Shown here piece by piece: positions 35,427 through 47,690 of a stretch of 64,000 nt of DNA. Under the pieces are notes generated by a model. That model was not told the origin of the DNA, did no database searches, and saw only the letters and a program-made list of their open reading frames with translations. The position numbers and the translations under genes are program-made. Position 1 is the first letter of the stretch; each line of letters begins with the position of its first letter. The DNA lies in the NCBI GenBank assembly GCA_033439265.1, contig JAVTVX010000013.1, positions 6,908,501 to 6,972,500 on the forward strand, in the 5' to 3' direction. The stretch comes from Dillenia suffruticosa. Its lineage: Eukaryota > Streptophyta > Magnoliopsida > Dilleniales > Dilleniaceae.

Positions 35427-37387
35427 TACAGGTTGATGAAATTTGGAATACCTCCAAAATATGTCGAAATGGGAATGAGAAGGAAATTATAGATTTAGAC
35501 CCACTTCTTAACATTTAATCACATATTCCCTACGACACGAGAAGAAACTCCATCCGCTTTCAGGAAGAGATGGGGGGGAGTACAGTATCTTTATACGGAA
35601 ATAACGTTTTTTCAAAAAATAATAATAATAAACAATTAACGAGAAAAAAAGAAAGCCAGCGTATATATATTAAATCTTCAAAACTTGACGCTCATTCTTT
35701 CATTGATTCTTCCTCACTCCCATTCTTATATCAATTCTTTCTCACGTAAATCAATTTCGAACGTCCACGGTTATAATTAACTTCATCTTCATTTCACTAC
35801 TACTATAATATAACAATCTCACTTTATCCGTTATTTTTTCTAAATATCAAAAATCAATTAACATATAATTAAAATTATCATAAAATTATGCAAATAAATC
35901 AATTTTTACGATTTAAACCACAAACATAAATTTAAAATAATACCTAAATCCTGATTTCTAAATTTATTATTATAACAATTTAATAAATATTTAACAAAAA
36001 TACTAAATTTATATTAATTTATATTAATTAAACATTCGACAAAACTATCAATTAATAAATTGATCAAAATACCCTAAACTCTAAATTTATGCTAAATATT
36101 CAACAAATCTTAAATTCTAAATTAATATTAAATTTTCAACAAACTCTAAATCCTAAATTTTATGATTAAATCTCTCAACAAAACTATTTCAATAAATATA
36201 ATATATATCACCCAACAAATATTATTCATCATTAAAATAAATATTTCAATTTCGAAATATCAAAGAAAATCAAGGGAAATAATAAATTTTCAGAACTTTC
36301 TTGATGTTGCAGATTGCGCAGTATATTGCAAGTTCTATAATTAAGCCGTCGGAAGTTGTAGCCTCCACCGGAATGCACAAATTGCAGATGAATTACACTG
36401 ACAGAGGCTTTTAGGGTGGTTAGGGTTCCATCGTTTGCAAGGAGGAGATGAGAGAAAGAAGAAAGGCAAAGAAAAATGGGATGAGTTTTAAAGAGGCCGA
36501 ACATATCGAATTTTGAAAACTAGGCATAAACAATATATATGGAGTATGTTGAGTCTTGAAGACTCGATATCAACTGTTTATCAGTTATTTTAAATATGCA
36601 GAGTTTTAAACACTTGATATGTTTACAATAGTTTTGAATTTTTTTTTCCATTTATATTGTTTTAAAATAAAAAAAAAAACGTTAATTCCGTACAAAATTC
36701 GGGAGTAAAGTTTAGGATAAAATGAATTATTTCCATTTTTTTTAAAACATATTCAAAAATTTTTTTTTCCTTTTAATTTGAGCCCTTTTGCTCTGCTTAT
36801 AAACTCCTAACCCTAATTTTAATACATGTTAAAATTAATTTATGTCTTTTTGAAACTTTTAAACTTTTAAAGTTAAAGTTGTGATAACGCTAATTTTAAA
36901 TGTTTTTTATATAAAAAAATACAATAAGAGTTAAATAAGAAAATAATCTTTAAATTCTATAAGAATATGAAAATATTTTCTATTAAATCTCATTGATCCT
37001 AATTGAATAGGGTTTTAATGCATTTTGGGTCTTTTCTGAGATTAATTTAAGTGTAATTTTTTTAAATTGAAATAATTACCATTATTAAAGTGCTAAATTT
37101 TGAGTAATTTAAATATAATAATGTTGGTCACGTTAACTTATATTATTTTATTTTCTGTGTTTACAAAATTATATAATATTTGAATTTTCATAATTATTTC
37201 TTTTAATATTGTATTAAGATTTGAAAATAATATTGATATTGTAATTTTTATTCCAATCATGTAAATGAACTTTTAGGAATATACTTTTTGAAGTCAATTT
37301 CATGAAAGTTGATTTCAGAAAAAAAAAAAAAAAAATTGATTTCAGTTATTAATTCTTAAAAATCATATTTTTGTAGAAATATACATA

Positions 37388-37389
<2 letters not shown>

Positions 37390-37429
<40 letters not shown>
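37390..37429. repeat. Poly(A) run of nearly 40 bases
   Basis: Uninterrupted A tract. A second A run of 17 lies at about 37319-37336, close to two similar ttgatttcag motifs. It could be the tail of a retroposed sequence, but no body is recognisable. Confidence 0.8.
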
Positions 37430-37431
<2 letters not shown>

Positions 37432-38609
37432 TTGAAATCAACCTATATATAAAAAAGTATAAATTCTGTGAAAAATAATGCTAAATGTAAATCAATTAAA
37501 AAAATTAACTGGATACAGATAACAAACACATGAATTTGGGATGTATATATCAAAAATACATATTTATCACACGTCCAAATGATAAGAAAACTAAAGTTGA
37601 TTTTCTGTAGATTGTTTTCCGAAAACAATTTCTAAAACATACAAATTGTTTTTAATATTTTTGTAATTAAAATAAAAATCATAATATCAATATCATTTTT
37701 AATCTTAAATGCAATATTAAGAGAAATAACTAATATATTCATATGTTGTAACACTAATTTATTTTGGAGAATAATTTGTAATTTGGAATATTGATACAAA
37801 ATGGTGACTCACATAGAAAAATTGTAATATTTTTGAAAGAAAAATCCTAATTATGATATTGAAATTTTGGATAGTATAAAACTATTTCCAATAAAAAAAG
37901 AAAATAGTTTTTTTTTCTTTTTTATAAATCACCGACGTCTGATAATCACGTTGAATCTAACTAAATCGTTTGAGTCGGTTTAAACATTTAAGTAAACCCC
38001 ATGCCTTGCTCAATGGGTATTAATGACAGCGAATGGATTAACCAGGAGATTGTCACATGACATTTATTCAATTCACCATGGGGGTTTCTTCTTGTACCAT
38101 TAACCAAACTTGCTTCCTCGCGCGTATGGAGATTTTCCATGTGATAAACGTATCTTTTAGTTCTTACAGTTTTAGTGCTTACATGTCCAGAAAACATATA
38201 TATTTTCTAACGTTGCTGATAACACAAGTCAAATCTTTTTAACTGTATCAAAATAATTTATGCAGAGCTTTACTCTCTTGGTAGTTTACCAAAAATTTCA
38301 TCAATCTGATCCTTCTAATCACTACAATAGAGCCTCTCACTATGCACATTCAGACTCTAAATAAGTCCCTTGTGACGGCAAGCTGCGCATTTTGCTCGCA
38401 CAAGCAAAGCATTAGACTCTCGCCCATCAATAAAGACATCAAGAGCTCTAATAAATCAAAGAAGTAGCTTTGCCTTCTCCAAGGGCCCGGTATAGAACAC
38501 TAAATGCGAAAAAAGAATGGCAATGCCCATAGAGGAAATAATCCTACCAACCTTGAACACCAACCATGCATTGCATTCACACACTTACGCAAAGTCAACT
38601 CAACACCAA

Positions 38610-38702
38610 TGAGCTTTGGCTCAAATAACGGCTTCCCCCTTCTCCCATTTAATAGACTCGGATTCGAGTTCCAATATGCACCGAAAAAAAAAAAAAAAGA
38701 AA
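38610..38702 (+). mobile_element. SINE-like 3' part with A tail
   Basis: Contains ggctcaaataacggctt, a B-box-like ggattcgagttcc and a terminal A run of about 15 bases. The 5' end is not defined. Confidence 0.45.
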
Positions 38703-38968
38703 CAACTTAGCATAACCAACCTTTTCACGCCATTGCATCAGAAAGAACTAAATGAGGCATTTTTTTTTATAAAGCTTTGTACAAAGCAAATAATATGTCA
38801 ATGCTACAGAATGACATTATTTCTCCATCATAACTGGATAATGTTCACAATTTAGTAATTCTTATTGGGTAAAGTCAAAATTGGAAGGGAAGGGCTCTGA
38901 CTCCCGTCTGTTGGGGGCTTCATCTTGTTTAACTTGAGAGAAGAAACAGCATGGCCCCAGGCCTAGCT

Positions 38969-41900
38969 TCAACGTCTTGCAGCAGGGAGAGGTTGAACAG
39001 CTGCCAGAGGATTAACTTGGTATGAAAATGCAAGCCGCCAAAAGTCTACTAATGCTTTCTTTAACGATAGAACCGTTGTCTTTGTAATCCTGAATCAGAC
39101 AATGGTGAGATTCGACAACTATTAGTAGCATTTACAAATTGCAATTCATGACCTTTTAAGTTTGCCATGGTTCTTTGGATTTCACCGAAGTTTAGGTATC
39201 ATGCGGGTAACTATAACTGTGTAGCCCATACCCCGTGAATGGTAGACAAAAATATCCTAGAACTTACTGAATACAGAAAGAAACATGTGGGAAGAAGATA
39301 TTCCATGGGTCCTCACAGGGGGAAAGTCTCCTTTCATTTTCCAGAAGAACACTTTCCAAAGATTAGATGGAAGCAGTAAATTACTCTCTTGCCTGATGCA
39401 TGCAAAGGCCTAATATAGATGTCAACGAGAAAAATTTAAAAGCCAGTAATGAATGAATGGAAGAAAATAAGTTTTCTTAATTCACATAACAGGTATAAGT
39501 ACAAATTATGAATATCAGAAAAAAAAGACATTTCCCAGTTTTTTTCTGCATTGGAACATACAAAATCAGAACATTGAACAGATAAGGGATACATGACAGA
39601 ACAGCAGGACATGACACAGCATGGACACTTCAATTCAAATATGTAAATGTAGATATGCACACACTCACAAGCATGTGTATATAAGTATTAAAATCATAAG
39701 CCTCTAAAATGTGAACTGATAACATAACTAACCAAGAAGGTCATTCGGAATTAGTCATTAATATGAAGGTTTTCATCCAAAACTAAAATTATGATTATAC
39801 TTATTTTTATAAAATTGATTTTAAAATTTTTGTACATATTAACCCATTTTGAAAACTGAACAATAATATTTTTAATTAAAAAAAGAACCTTTAAAAAAAT
39901 GATCCAGCGTGTCCAAGCCATGTCCAACATCAAAATTAATTTCTTCTCTTTGTTTTTCTGGGCATGCAGTGATGCATACCCAGTACAGTTACAGGCATGT
40001 CAATCACATATAATGTCCACCAACACGCCAGCCAAGTAATGTCTCTGTGCTTTGTAGAACAGCACTCTATTCATTTTCATATCCCATAGCAGACAACATG
40101 GAATTTGAAAGCCAACCACTTCATCTATCTTCAAAGGTCAGATCCATGTCATTGCACTGTAAATTGGAAGCCAAACCAAATATGCAGGGCCTAACCACTG
40201 AAAATATCTTGGAAGTCATAAGGGCATCATAGCACTAAAAATGGTTTTAACCAATCAAGACTCAAAGTACTAGTGATGCACTATGGACAAGGTAAGCCAA
40301 TAATGTAAACACTTCCTAGGCTCCAGATCGGTCAGCTTATTAATTTCAGGTCCAGTTAGATTCTACAGCATACAAACGCCAGCCTGGGAGGACTTGTACA
40401 TCAGCTGACCTTGGTCTTCTTCTCCACTTGCAACACAACACCATACTCTCTTACTTTTAACCTAAAAAACAGTCAAAGATTCTCCAGTTAAACAAAGCAG
40501 AAGACTCTACCTTTTCTCTCCAAAACAGCCAGATCTAACCCAATGAGCTAATTCACCAACCATAGAATCAGCAACACTCAACCCAATAACTATTACTAAT
40601 CACCGATGTGGCATTATCGACTGCACAATATGGAAGCTGCTATCCAATGAAGTTCTGAACCTGTTATCAAAGGTCTCAGTACGAGGAGAATATAAGGTTC
40701 AACCAAGAAAAGGGGCTCTCTCCGGGACATAAAAAATTCTTAATACTTGTTCTTCCAAACTAACGATAAAAAATAGTTATTGGAATTAAAAGAATAATTT
40801 TCCTCCTCATTTGACCACAATTCAACCCACTCCAAGTCCATATTACCAGATAACACCTGTAAAAGTCACCCAAATCATGTGGAGCATGGAAACCAACTCC
40901 TACAAGCATCTTGTCAGTACACAATGAAGTAATAAGTGATCAACACTTTCAGAGTCCCCTGTGCACAAAACACTCCTATTGCCTTCTGCAGGGAAAACCC
41001 GGTTATTGTGAGAGGTGTTTCTACAGATGTGGAAGTCTTTCATCCAAATATGTTATTTGGATAGGAAAGAGTTGGTCTTTGGAAGAACAAAGGATGCAAT
41101 CAACATTTTGTCTTTACCCTCGGTTAGGAGGATTCAACCAGCTCAAACAGACTCAACTTGTCAATGAACCCAATTTAAGCACAAATAGGATAGCAGCCAT
41201 ACAAGGTTTAAGCTCACATTAAGCACAATCACTAGAAATACTGCTGATTTATATGATGTCATCTTATTTCCAAGATCAGGAGAACCGCAAACTGATTTTT
41301 AATAGCTTATTTGGTCCATGCAATTGTTAACAAAGAAATATTGGTTATAACCTCTAGGCTTAGGACAAGTTAAGAGACAACAAAGTGAATATATACCTCA
41401 TTAGGTCAGCCCGCTTGCGCCTTAAAACAAGATACATCAGAAAGACCAAGCAACCCAAGATGATTTTCCCATTAGATATCATTAACCGAGATCTTCCGAC
41501 CTTCAAATTAATACGACGGAACCACCAAAAGCACGAGTCTTGCCAACCAAATAAGCTTAAATTTGTTTTCGATGTTCCATAATCTCCCTTAAGTAGGTTT
41601 TTGCCTTCACCAGCACCAGGGAATTCAGATGTGTGAGGTTCTCTGGAAGCAGACTCAAATTTGTCCACTGGCAATGGCATAGATGAATCTTGTGATGAGT
41701 TGGTGGCTTTGAGAGTACATAAAGAGTGTAACCTGCGTAAAAGTTCCTGGAAAATGAAAGGATACAATTATAAGGTACTTATTCTTTTCTGCACCAGATT
41801 TTTTCAACACAAAACGGTAGAAAATATTCTCACCTAATTACACAAAAATCTCTCAAAAACAGAGAGAAGTAGAGAAACAGATAGAGAAAGTCAATCAGAA

Positions 41901-44900
41901 AGGAGACGAGAGAGAAAAGAAAAACTGAGACAGAGGGAAGATAGGCGGGAGAGCTAACTTCAACAATAATCAATTCAATTTAATCAAATAGCACAGTCTA
42001 ATACAAAAAGCCTAAAGGCGAATTACATATAGGATAAAAATCTAGAAACAATAAGAAAACAATACTAATTTGGGACTCCTAATTAATAGAAAGAAAATCA
42101 ATCCCAAATAACACAAATGCCCCTGCACACAAGTTGGTCACCAATCCAGTGAATGTCCATTGAGGCAGATGAATCCAGCAGCAGAAGCAAATAAGTAACA
42201 GCATGTTATTGAAACTCTTGAACTAACGTATGATGATTATGGAGAAATCAAGCAGGAGAGATTAGACCAGAAGTTGGTGAACTTTTGGTTACTCAAAAGA
42301 CTCTTGCCGGTGCCAAGGCAAAAGCAGACAAAGACGAAGATCGGCTTTGACAGAACATATTCAGGACAAAAAGCAACTGTATTTGCTCATCGATAGTAGA
42401 TAATGGACACCACGCAAATATTGTCTCACATGAGTTGGTAAATAAACTTAAGCTCAGGGCATAACCTCACCCAAAATGCAGCAAGCTTGCATGGTCCAAG
42501 AAAGGCAATGAGTCTGAGGTAACCAAGTGTTGTCTTGTTTCAATTTCTATGAGAAAACATTAAAAGGATCAAATTTAGTGACATTTCCCAGTGATGTTAA
42601 TCATATAGTTTGGAGGAGACTTTGGCAATATGATAGGTGTCAACCTCAACCATGATGGTAATTACACATTTAAAATGGCAAAGGTAGAAGTTGTCCTTTT
42701 TCCTTGAAAAGAAGAAGCCAAAACAAGATCCTTAAGTGGCAGGGAAACTACTTTCCTTTGCCAAAGTTTGTCAAAGAAACTGACAAAAGTGGAACTGGCC
42801 AAAGAGAGGGAGAAAACTTCTAGTATTCCTTGTGAGATTGAATTTAGAGATGTAATTTATGAGAAGTTATCTATTGGCATTCCTCCTCTTAGACACATAC
42901 AAAACCAAATTGACTTGATCACTTGTCCAAGTCTGCCAAATAAAGCCTATTATGGGACAAGTCCAAAGGAACACAAGGGGTTGAATGCACAGGTCATAGA
43001 GTTGCATGAAAAAGGTCACATCAGGGAAAGCATCAGCCCTTGTGTCTGCCCTATTAACTCCAAAGAAGGATAGATCATGGCGTATGTGCATTGACGATGG
43101 AGCCATCAATAATATCATTGTGAATACAAGTTTCCTATCCTATGAATTGATGATATGTTTCACGTGCTTGCAGAAGCTCAATCATTCTCAAAAATGGATT
43201 CCCAAATTGGCTACGATCAAATTCACATCAAGCCTGGAGACGAATTCACTGACAGGTTGTATGAGAAAAAGAATCTGGTGGTCACCAGAAGCAGAGAAAA
43301 GTTTTCAGCTTTTGAAAAGGAGCTTGTTAGTGCTAGCACTTTACCAGACTTTTAAAAAGATTTTTGAAGCGGATTGTGATCCTCTTGGGTGGGTATTGGT
43401 AGAGGATGCAGCCAAGAAAGCCACCTGTAGCTTTCTTCAGCAAAAAACTCAATGACACAGAGAAGAAATACTCTGCTTATGGTATAAAGCCGTATGCCAT
43501 TATTTAAACACTTTGGCATCTGTGCTCTTATCTAATTTAAGGGATCTTTTTTGAAATCATACCATGAAGCCCTTAACGACATCAATATATGGCAAATTTG
43601 AATTGAAGGCATGCTAGATGGATTTCATTCTTGCAGAAGTTCTCTTTCTTACTGAAACATGAGTGCAAAATGCAATCAAGTTGCAGATGCACTTAGCAGA
43701 TGTATGGCACAATGAGCAAGGTTTGCTTCCATCAAGGAAATGTACAACAGCAATAAAGATTTTGCCAAGATATGGAATCATTGCAGAAGGTTATTACAAA
43801 GATTATGTTTGCCATAATAAATGTTCTTTTTATGGTAAGATAGTTACGCATTTGAAGATGCTCTCTTAGAGAATATATTACAGAGCTACATTATGGGTTT
43901 AAGTGGACATTTTGGAAGAGATAAGACCATGATAATTGTGAAGCAACAGTACTTTTGGCCTGCTATTCACCAGGTCATAATTCACTACACGAAAAGATGT
44001 AGAATCTGACAAATCTGCAAAGGCCACACTCCAGTACCTATTCCTTAAGGTCGTTGGCAGGCTGTAAGGGTTTGTGGTTGGTTTGCCCAAAACACAGAGA
44101 GACTTTGATTCTTTTCTTGTTCTAATTGATCGATACAGTAAAATGGCTCACTTTCTTCCTAATGAAAAGACTATAGACGCTTCCTATGTTGCTAGCCTTT
44201 ATTTCAATGAGGGGGTCAAACCTCATGGAATTCCTAAGTTTATCACATGCGACTGTGACACTAAGTTCCTTAGCCATTTTTGGAGATGTTTGTGGAAGAA
44301 AATTAGCACTAGCTTGCTTTATAGCAACAGGCAAACTGAGATTGTCAAACACACCTAGAAAAGACTAAGATAAGGGGGGGGAGAGAGAGAGGCTTCGGAG
44401 ACCGATGAAATATAGATTAGCTTTCCCTCTTGTTTTGCTGCTAAGCCAAAAACCAAATAAAGTTGCTTGCAACTTCGAAAGTTGAGTACAGAGAACGACT
44501 CCATTCATAGAAAGATAACACTATATAATGATGACATCTCTTGAATGATTACATAAAAGTAGAAGCAACCAAACACGAAATATTATGACTCTAATTCCAG
44601 CATAACTACACAATTCCAATGGTTTTATTGGATGAGAGAGAGAAAGAGAGAATGCACTGGTGATCAAACCATGGACCACGAGACCAACCACTTGAAAAGT
44701 GGTTAGGCTACTAGCAACAGTCAGCAAGTCAATAAGTTATTATATGGCAAAAATTTTATTAAAACCATATAAGGCGATTACAAAAGTTTTCTCATGAGAT
44801 CTAAAGAACAATAAATTTTTACCTGCCGTTTGTCCTCAGGGAGTGCAGCACTTTCTACCCAGGATATAGCAAGGGTCATGTCATTCAAAACCATCCCGAG

Positions 44901-47311
44901 TAGCTTTACTACATAAATTTCAACAACATCTAAATACTCATCAAGTCCCAGTGCAGAAACCTGGTCACAGCATCTGGTGTAAGCCATATTGGCCTCCGGA
45001 TGAGAAAGAGCATAGTATTCTTCATCCACCAATTTCCAGTTGCTTAAGAACTCCTCAAGAAACTCTCGAAGACCAAATAAACAATTTTCTGATATCTGAA
45101 AACATGTCCTGTCGTACAAAATCTGAATTGAAGAATCAGTAGTCACCTCAAAAGATAGGACTGAGGTTTACCCCACAACCACCCCAAAGAAATGAAATCC
45201 CAAAAACTATTTCATGGGATTGAAAGAATGTCAATTTCAACATAATGTAGAAAAAATGACTTGAAGGTACCAAATGCAACATGTATGCTAAGTTAGAAAA
45301 GACTTACTTTTAGACCCATGACTCTTGTGGTGGAGCTAGATTTTTTTTTTCCTTTTTTTGAGGTTTGGAGGGTGGTGAGAGGAGGGAGGAAGGTTGTCAA
45401 GTCGGTTTATGAAAGCAAAACTGTCAAACTAATGGTACTCTTGTAATCCAAACACGCACAACTGAAATTGCCCAATGAATCAAAAGGAGGCCTAGGGATG
45501 GCAATAGATTGGTTATGGTTCGAGTCATGTTAATACTATATCCGACCCTAAATTCTAATTCTAATATCCATATCCGATCATAATCCAATTCAGGTTAAAA
45601 AATAAAAAACCATATCCGACCCTATAGATTTTTCTAAAAATTCAATCTGATTCGATATATTACACATGTTTAAAAAACCGATCCGATTTGGTCTTAAATC
45701 AACCCGTATCCGTAAAAAACATAATAACAAATAAAATTGTATGGAAAAAGAAAAACGAGAAACTAAATTTATTTGAAATTGTTTCAAAATTTAGGCCATG
45801 TAAAGAAAGGAATAACAATATAACATTAAAATAAAATTTTAATAATATGACATTAAAATAAAATTTTATTTTATCATAAATTATTATCGGGTTAGATCAG
45901 ATAGAATTATTTATAACCTAAATTCGTATTCGAACTGACCCGACTACTCTAATATTAAAACCCAACCCTAATATGACTCTAACCTGATTTTTGGGGGAAA
46001 AAAAAACTGATCCGACGGATCAGAATTTTTGGATATCCATCAGGTCAGAGCGGACATTACCATCCCTAAGGAGTCCCTCCCCTACCCCACACCACTACTA
46101 GGATCTCACTAAAGACAACCTTGACCATAATAATTTTGAAAAACAAAATCACATTTGCTGACAAAAGCTCCCATGGGCTCATGCCTTGGTGATTTATAAA
46201 GATTATAGTCCGGAAGATTTGAAGAGAGCTTGGAAAGCAATTGTTCACAAACTTTCTTCTTTTTTTTTTTTTTACCTTTTTTCTTCCAAGTTTTTTATCC
46301 TTAGAATTTTTTGTATATTCTTTCTTTATCCAATACATCCTTCTTTCTATTAAAAAAAAAAGGAAAATCCTATCAGCTCCTCTCACAAACAAGCCTATTG
46401 TATTTAAGCAAATCCTGAATATTGCAACAGGGATAAATAAGTTAGAATAACAAATAGCAAGGGACAATTACCCGATAATGAGAACTTCAACAGGGATAGA
46501 CGGAACAGCCCCAAACAACAATTTGAGCTCTTCTAGTATTTCTGATGTCCTGCAAGGAGTAATGTGAGGTTGTAACACTAAGCTGTTTGTTGTTTTGAAC
46601 TACAAAGTGTACGGTACAACTTGATATTTCATGAGGCTAATAAGTAAAGCAAAGAAAATGCAATTGGAGATTCATCAAAAGGTATAAGCAGGTATGCACA
46701 GCACCCACCAAACTCCTCGCCCTTCTTTCTAGCTGTTACCAATTGGAAAGCAGAAGTTCCCACTAATCTTAAGGCTTGCATGCTAAAGATAAGAAGGTCT
46801 TTGTCTCCAAAAATATCAGAAACGGTTGATCAGTATCCTAAATCCCTATGCCTAAATAACTCAGACCATATGTGGTTCACAGATAATGAATCCATGTCCT
46901 CCTAAAACACTCCTTTTTGCCTTCTTAATGTAAGTCCTGGTTCTGAATGATTGTGGGAGTTTGTTTGTGAGCTCGGAGGCAAAATTATGGGAAAGAAAGA
47001 GTGAAAAGAAGAAGGAATACCTGCCAAGAGCTTTGAGAGATTGAACAAGCACCATACCCGCAGATTCCTTAATTTCATTCAATTGGGCATCTTCAGATAA
47101 ATGACCATCGCGAATCCGCCTCAGAATTGATGCAGATGACATCAGAGCCTCTTCGAACATTGAACTCACGAGATACCTGCAACAAGATCACCCCCACTTT
47201 TTGGGTTTTCCATCGGAATCACGACAAACTGTGATTTAGGGTTTCAGTATGGAAGGGTTACCTTTCTGAACTCTCGATTTCTTCCCAGGTTCCCGAATCA
47301 GACGACGCCAT
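38969..47311 (-). CDS. APEM9: APEM9, peroxisomal membrane anchor for PEX1-PEX6
   Basis: Six exons on the - strand: 47311-47262, 47176-47021, 46549-46472, 45108-44823, 41746-41397 and 39089-38969. They join in frame to 346 residues, starting [20 protein letters not shown] and ending [18 protein letters not shown]9 (DAYU) is the plant functional counterpart of PEX26/Pex15. It is a peroxisomal membrane protein that recruits the PEX1-PEX6 AAA ATPases, which recycle the import receptor PEX5. Residues 1-190 form an alpha-helical region that faces the cytosol in this family. A hydrophobic helix (about 284-298, [16 protein letters not shown]) followed by RRKR and the ending [20 protein letters not shown] match my memory of the family C-terminus. 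The gene is stretched by insertions in introns 3, 4 and 5. The exon 4 acceptor was placed at 45109-45111 because the nearer AG breaks the frame. Confidence 0.88.
40680..41180 (-). mobile_element. LINE zf-RVT remnant in APEM9 intron 5
   Basis: On the - strand, about 40975-40900 reads [13 protein letters not shown] in one frame and [14 protein letters not shown] in the next. This matches the CVLC...[10 protein letters not shown] zinc-binding motif of LINE zf-RVT domains. Frame breaks are frequent. It lies in the same orientation as the gene. Confidence 0.55.
42200..44370 (+). mobile_element. Ty3/gypsy pol remnant in APEM9 intron 4
   Basis: Read on the + strand, opposite to the gene. Decayed gag/protease sequence at 42240-42470 includes [20 protein letters not shown]. 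Reverse-transcriptase pieces follow at 42768-43260, with a [13 protein letters not shown] region, [14 protein letters not shown] and [20 protein letters not shown]. After a gap come RNase H-like sequence at 43280-43450, the integrase zinc-binding region (about 43900-44030) and the integrase core (44090-44350, [20 protein letters not shown]). Many stops and internal deletions make it dead. I found no LTRs. Confidence 0.8.
44625..44720 (-). mobile_element. Short SINE-like tRNA remnant
   Basis: On the - strand, agcctaaccacttttcaagt, then ggtctcgtggtccatggttt and gatcacc, look like a tRNA-derived head. The piece accacttgaaaagtggt forms a perfect 7-bp hairpin. A GA tract at 44635-44652 lies at its end. 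Confidence 0.35.
45493..46068. mobile_element. hAT-type MITE in APEM9 intron 3
   Basis: 576 bases with terminal inverted repeats tagggatggcaat (left) and attaccatcccta (right). The flanking 8-base sequences aggaggcc (45485-45492) and aggagtcc (46069-46076) match at 7 of 8 positions, the length expected for a hAT target duplication. Internal sequence carries repeated tatccgac/ggat motifs (tatccgaccctaaa, tatccgaccctata), and no transposase is encoded. Confidence 0.8.
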
Positions 47312-47690
47312 CTCTCTCTTACACGAAATCGAGAGAAAAAGGGATTCTGAAATATCTGTGAGACCACCGAAAATAATCGCCTTGTTTTAGAAAAGAGGGC
47401 AGAAAATTCAATGTATTTTTTTTTTTTAGGGGGGGAATTTTTTCTAAAATATGCACCCCCGACACCTCTATCTTATCTCTTCTCTCTCCTCAATCAAACT
47501 CCAGCACTCTCTCAAGTTTCTCTTCCATCTCTAGATCTCTCTGCCAGCTAAACTCCCTTTAAGCTACCTGACTTCATCCAATTCTCTTCCCACCGTGCAT
47601 TTTTATTGAAAACCTGCTTCTTTCGCCGAGACTTGTACGGACGTAACAACGTAGCAAAAAAAAAAAAACAATACATACAGAACTTATTCC
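47312..47690 (-). promoter_or_regulatory. Upstream region of APEM9
   Basis: Directly upstream of the APEM9 start. It has a short CT-type leader just before the ATG and a poly(A)/T-rich segment near 47409-47425. The promoter is assigned by position only. Confidence 0.35.

Larger units (their letters stand above)
35427..38968. other. AT-rich spacer between PUS and APEM9
   Basis: About 3.5 kb, among the most AT-rich stretches in the window. It includes the PUS promoter side (35427-35700), a segment at 36490-36640 with gagtcttgaagactcgatat-type repeats related to 47700-47850 and 48990-49180, a long A run at about 37392-37429, and a SINE-like tail at 38610-38700. The - strand open frame at 36232-36504 looks protein-like only in part and has no known family. 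Confidence 0.4.

Noticed and set aside
36232-36504. - strand 90-residue open frame
   Set aside because: Parts look protein-like but no family, no conserved motif and the surroundings are repeat-like.
41360-41400. Reading APEM9 exon 5 on to a stop at 41360
   Set aside because: A good GT donor at 41396 and a matching final exon at 39089-38969 with the family's C-terminus make the spliced form far more likely.
46241-46450. + strand FFFF-rich open frame
   Set aside because: Low-complexity T-rich intron sequence of APEM9 intron 3.
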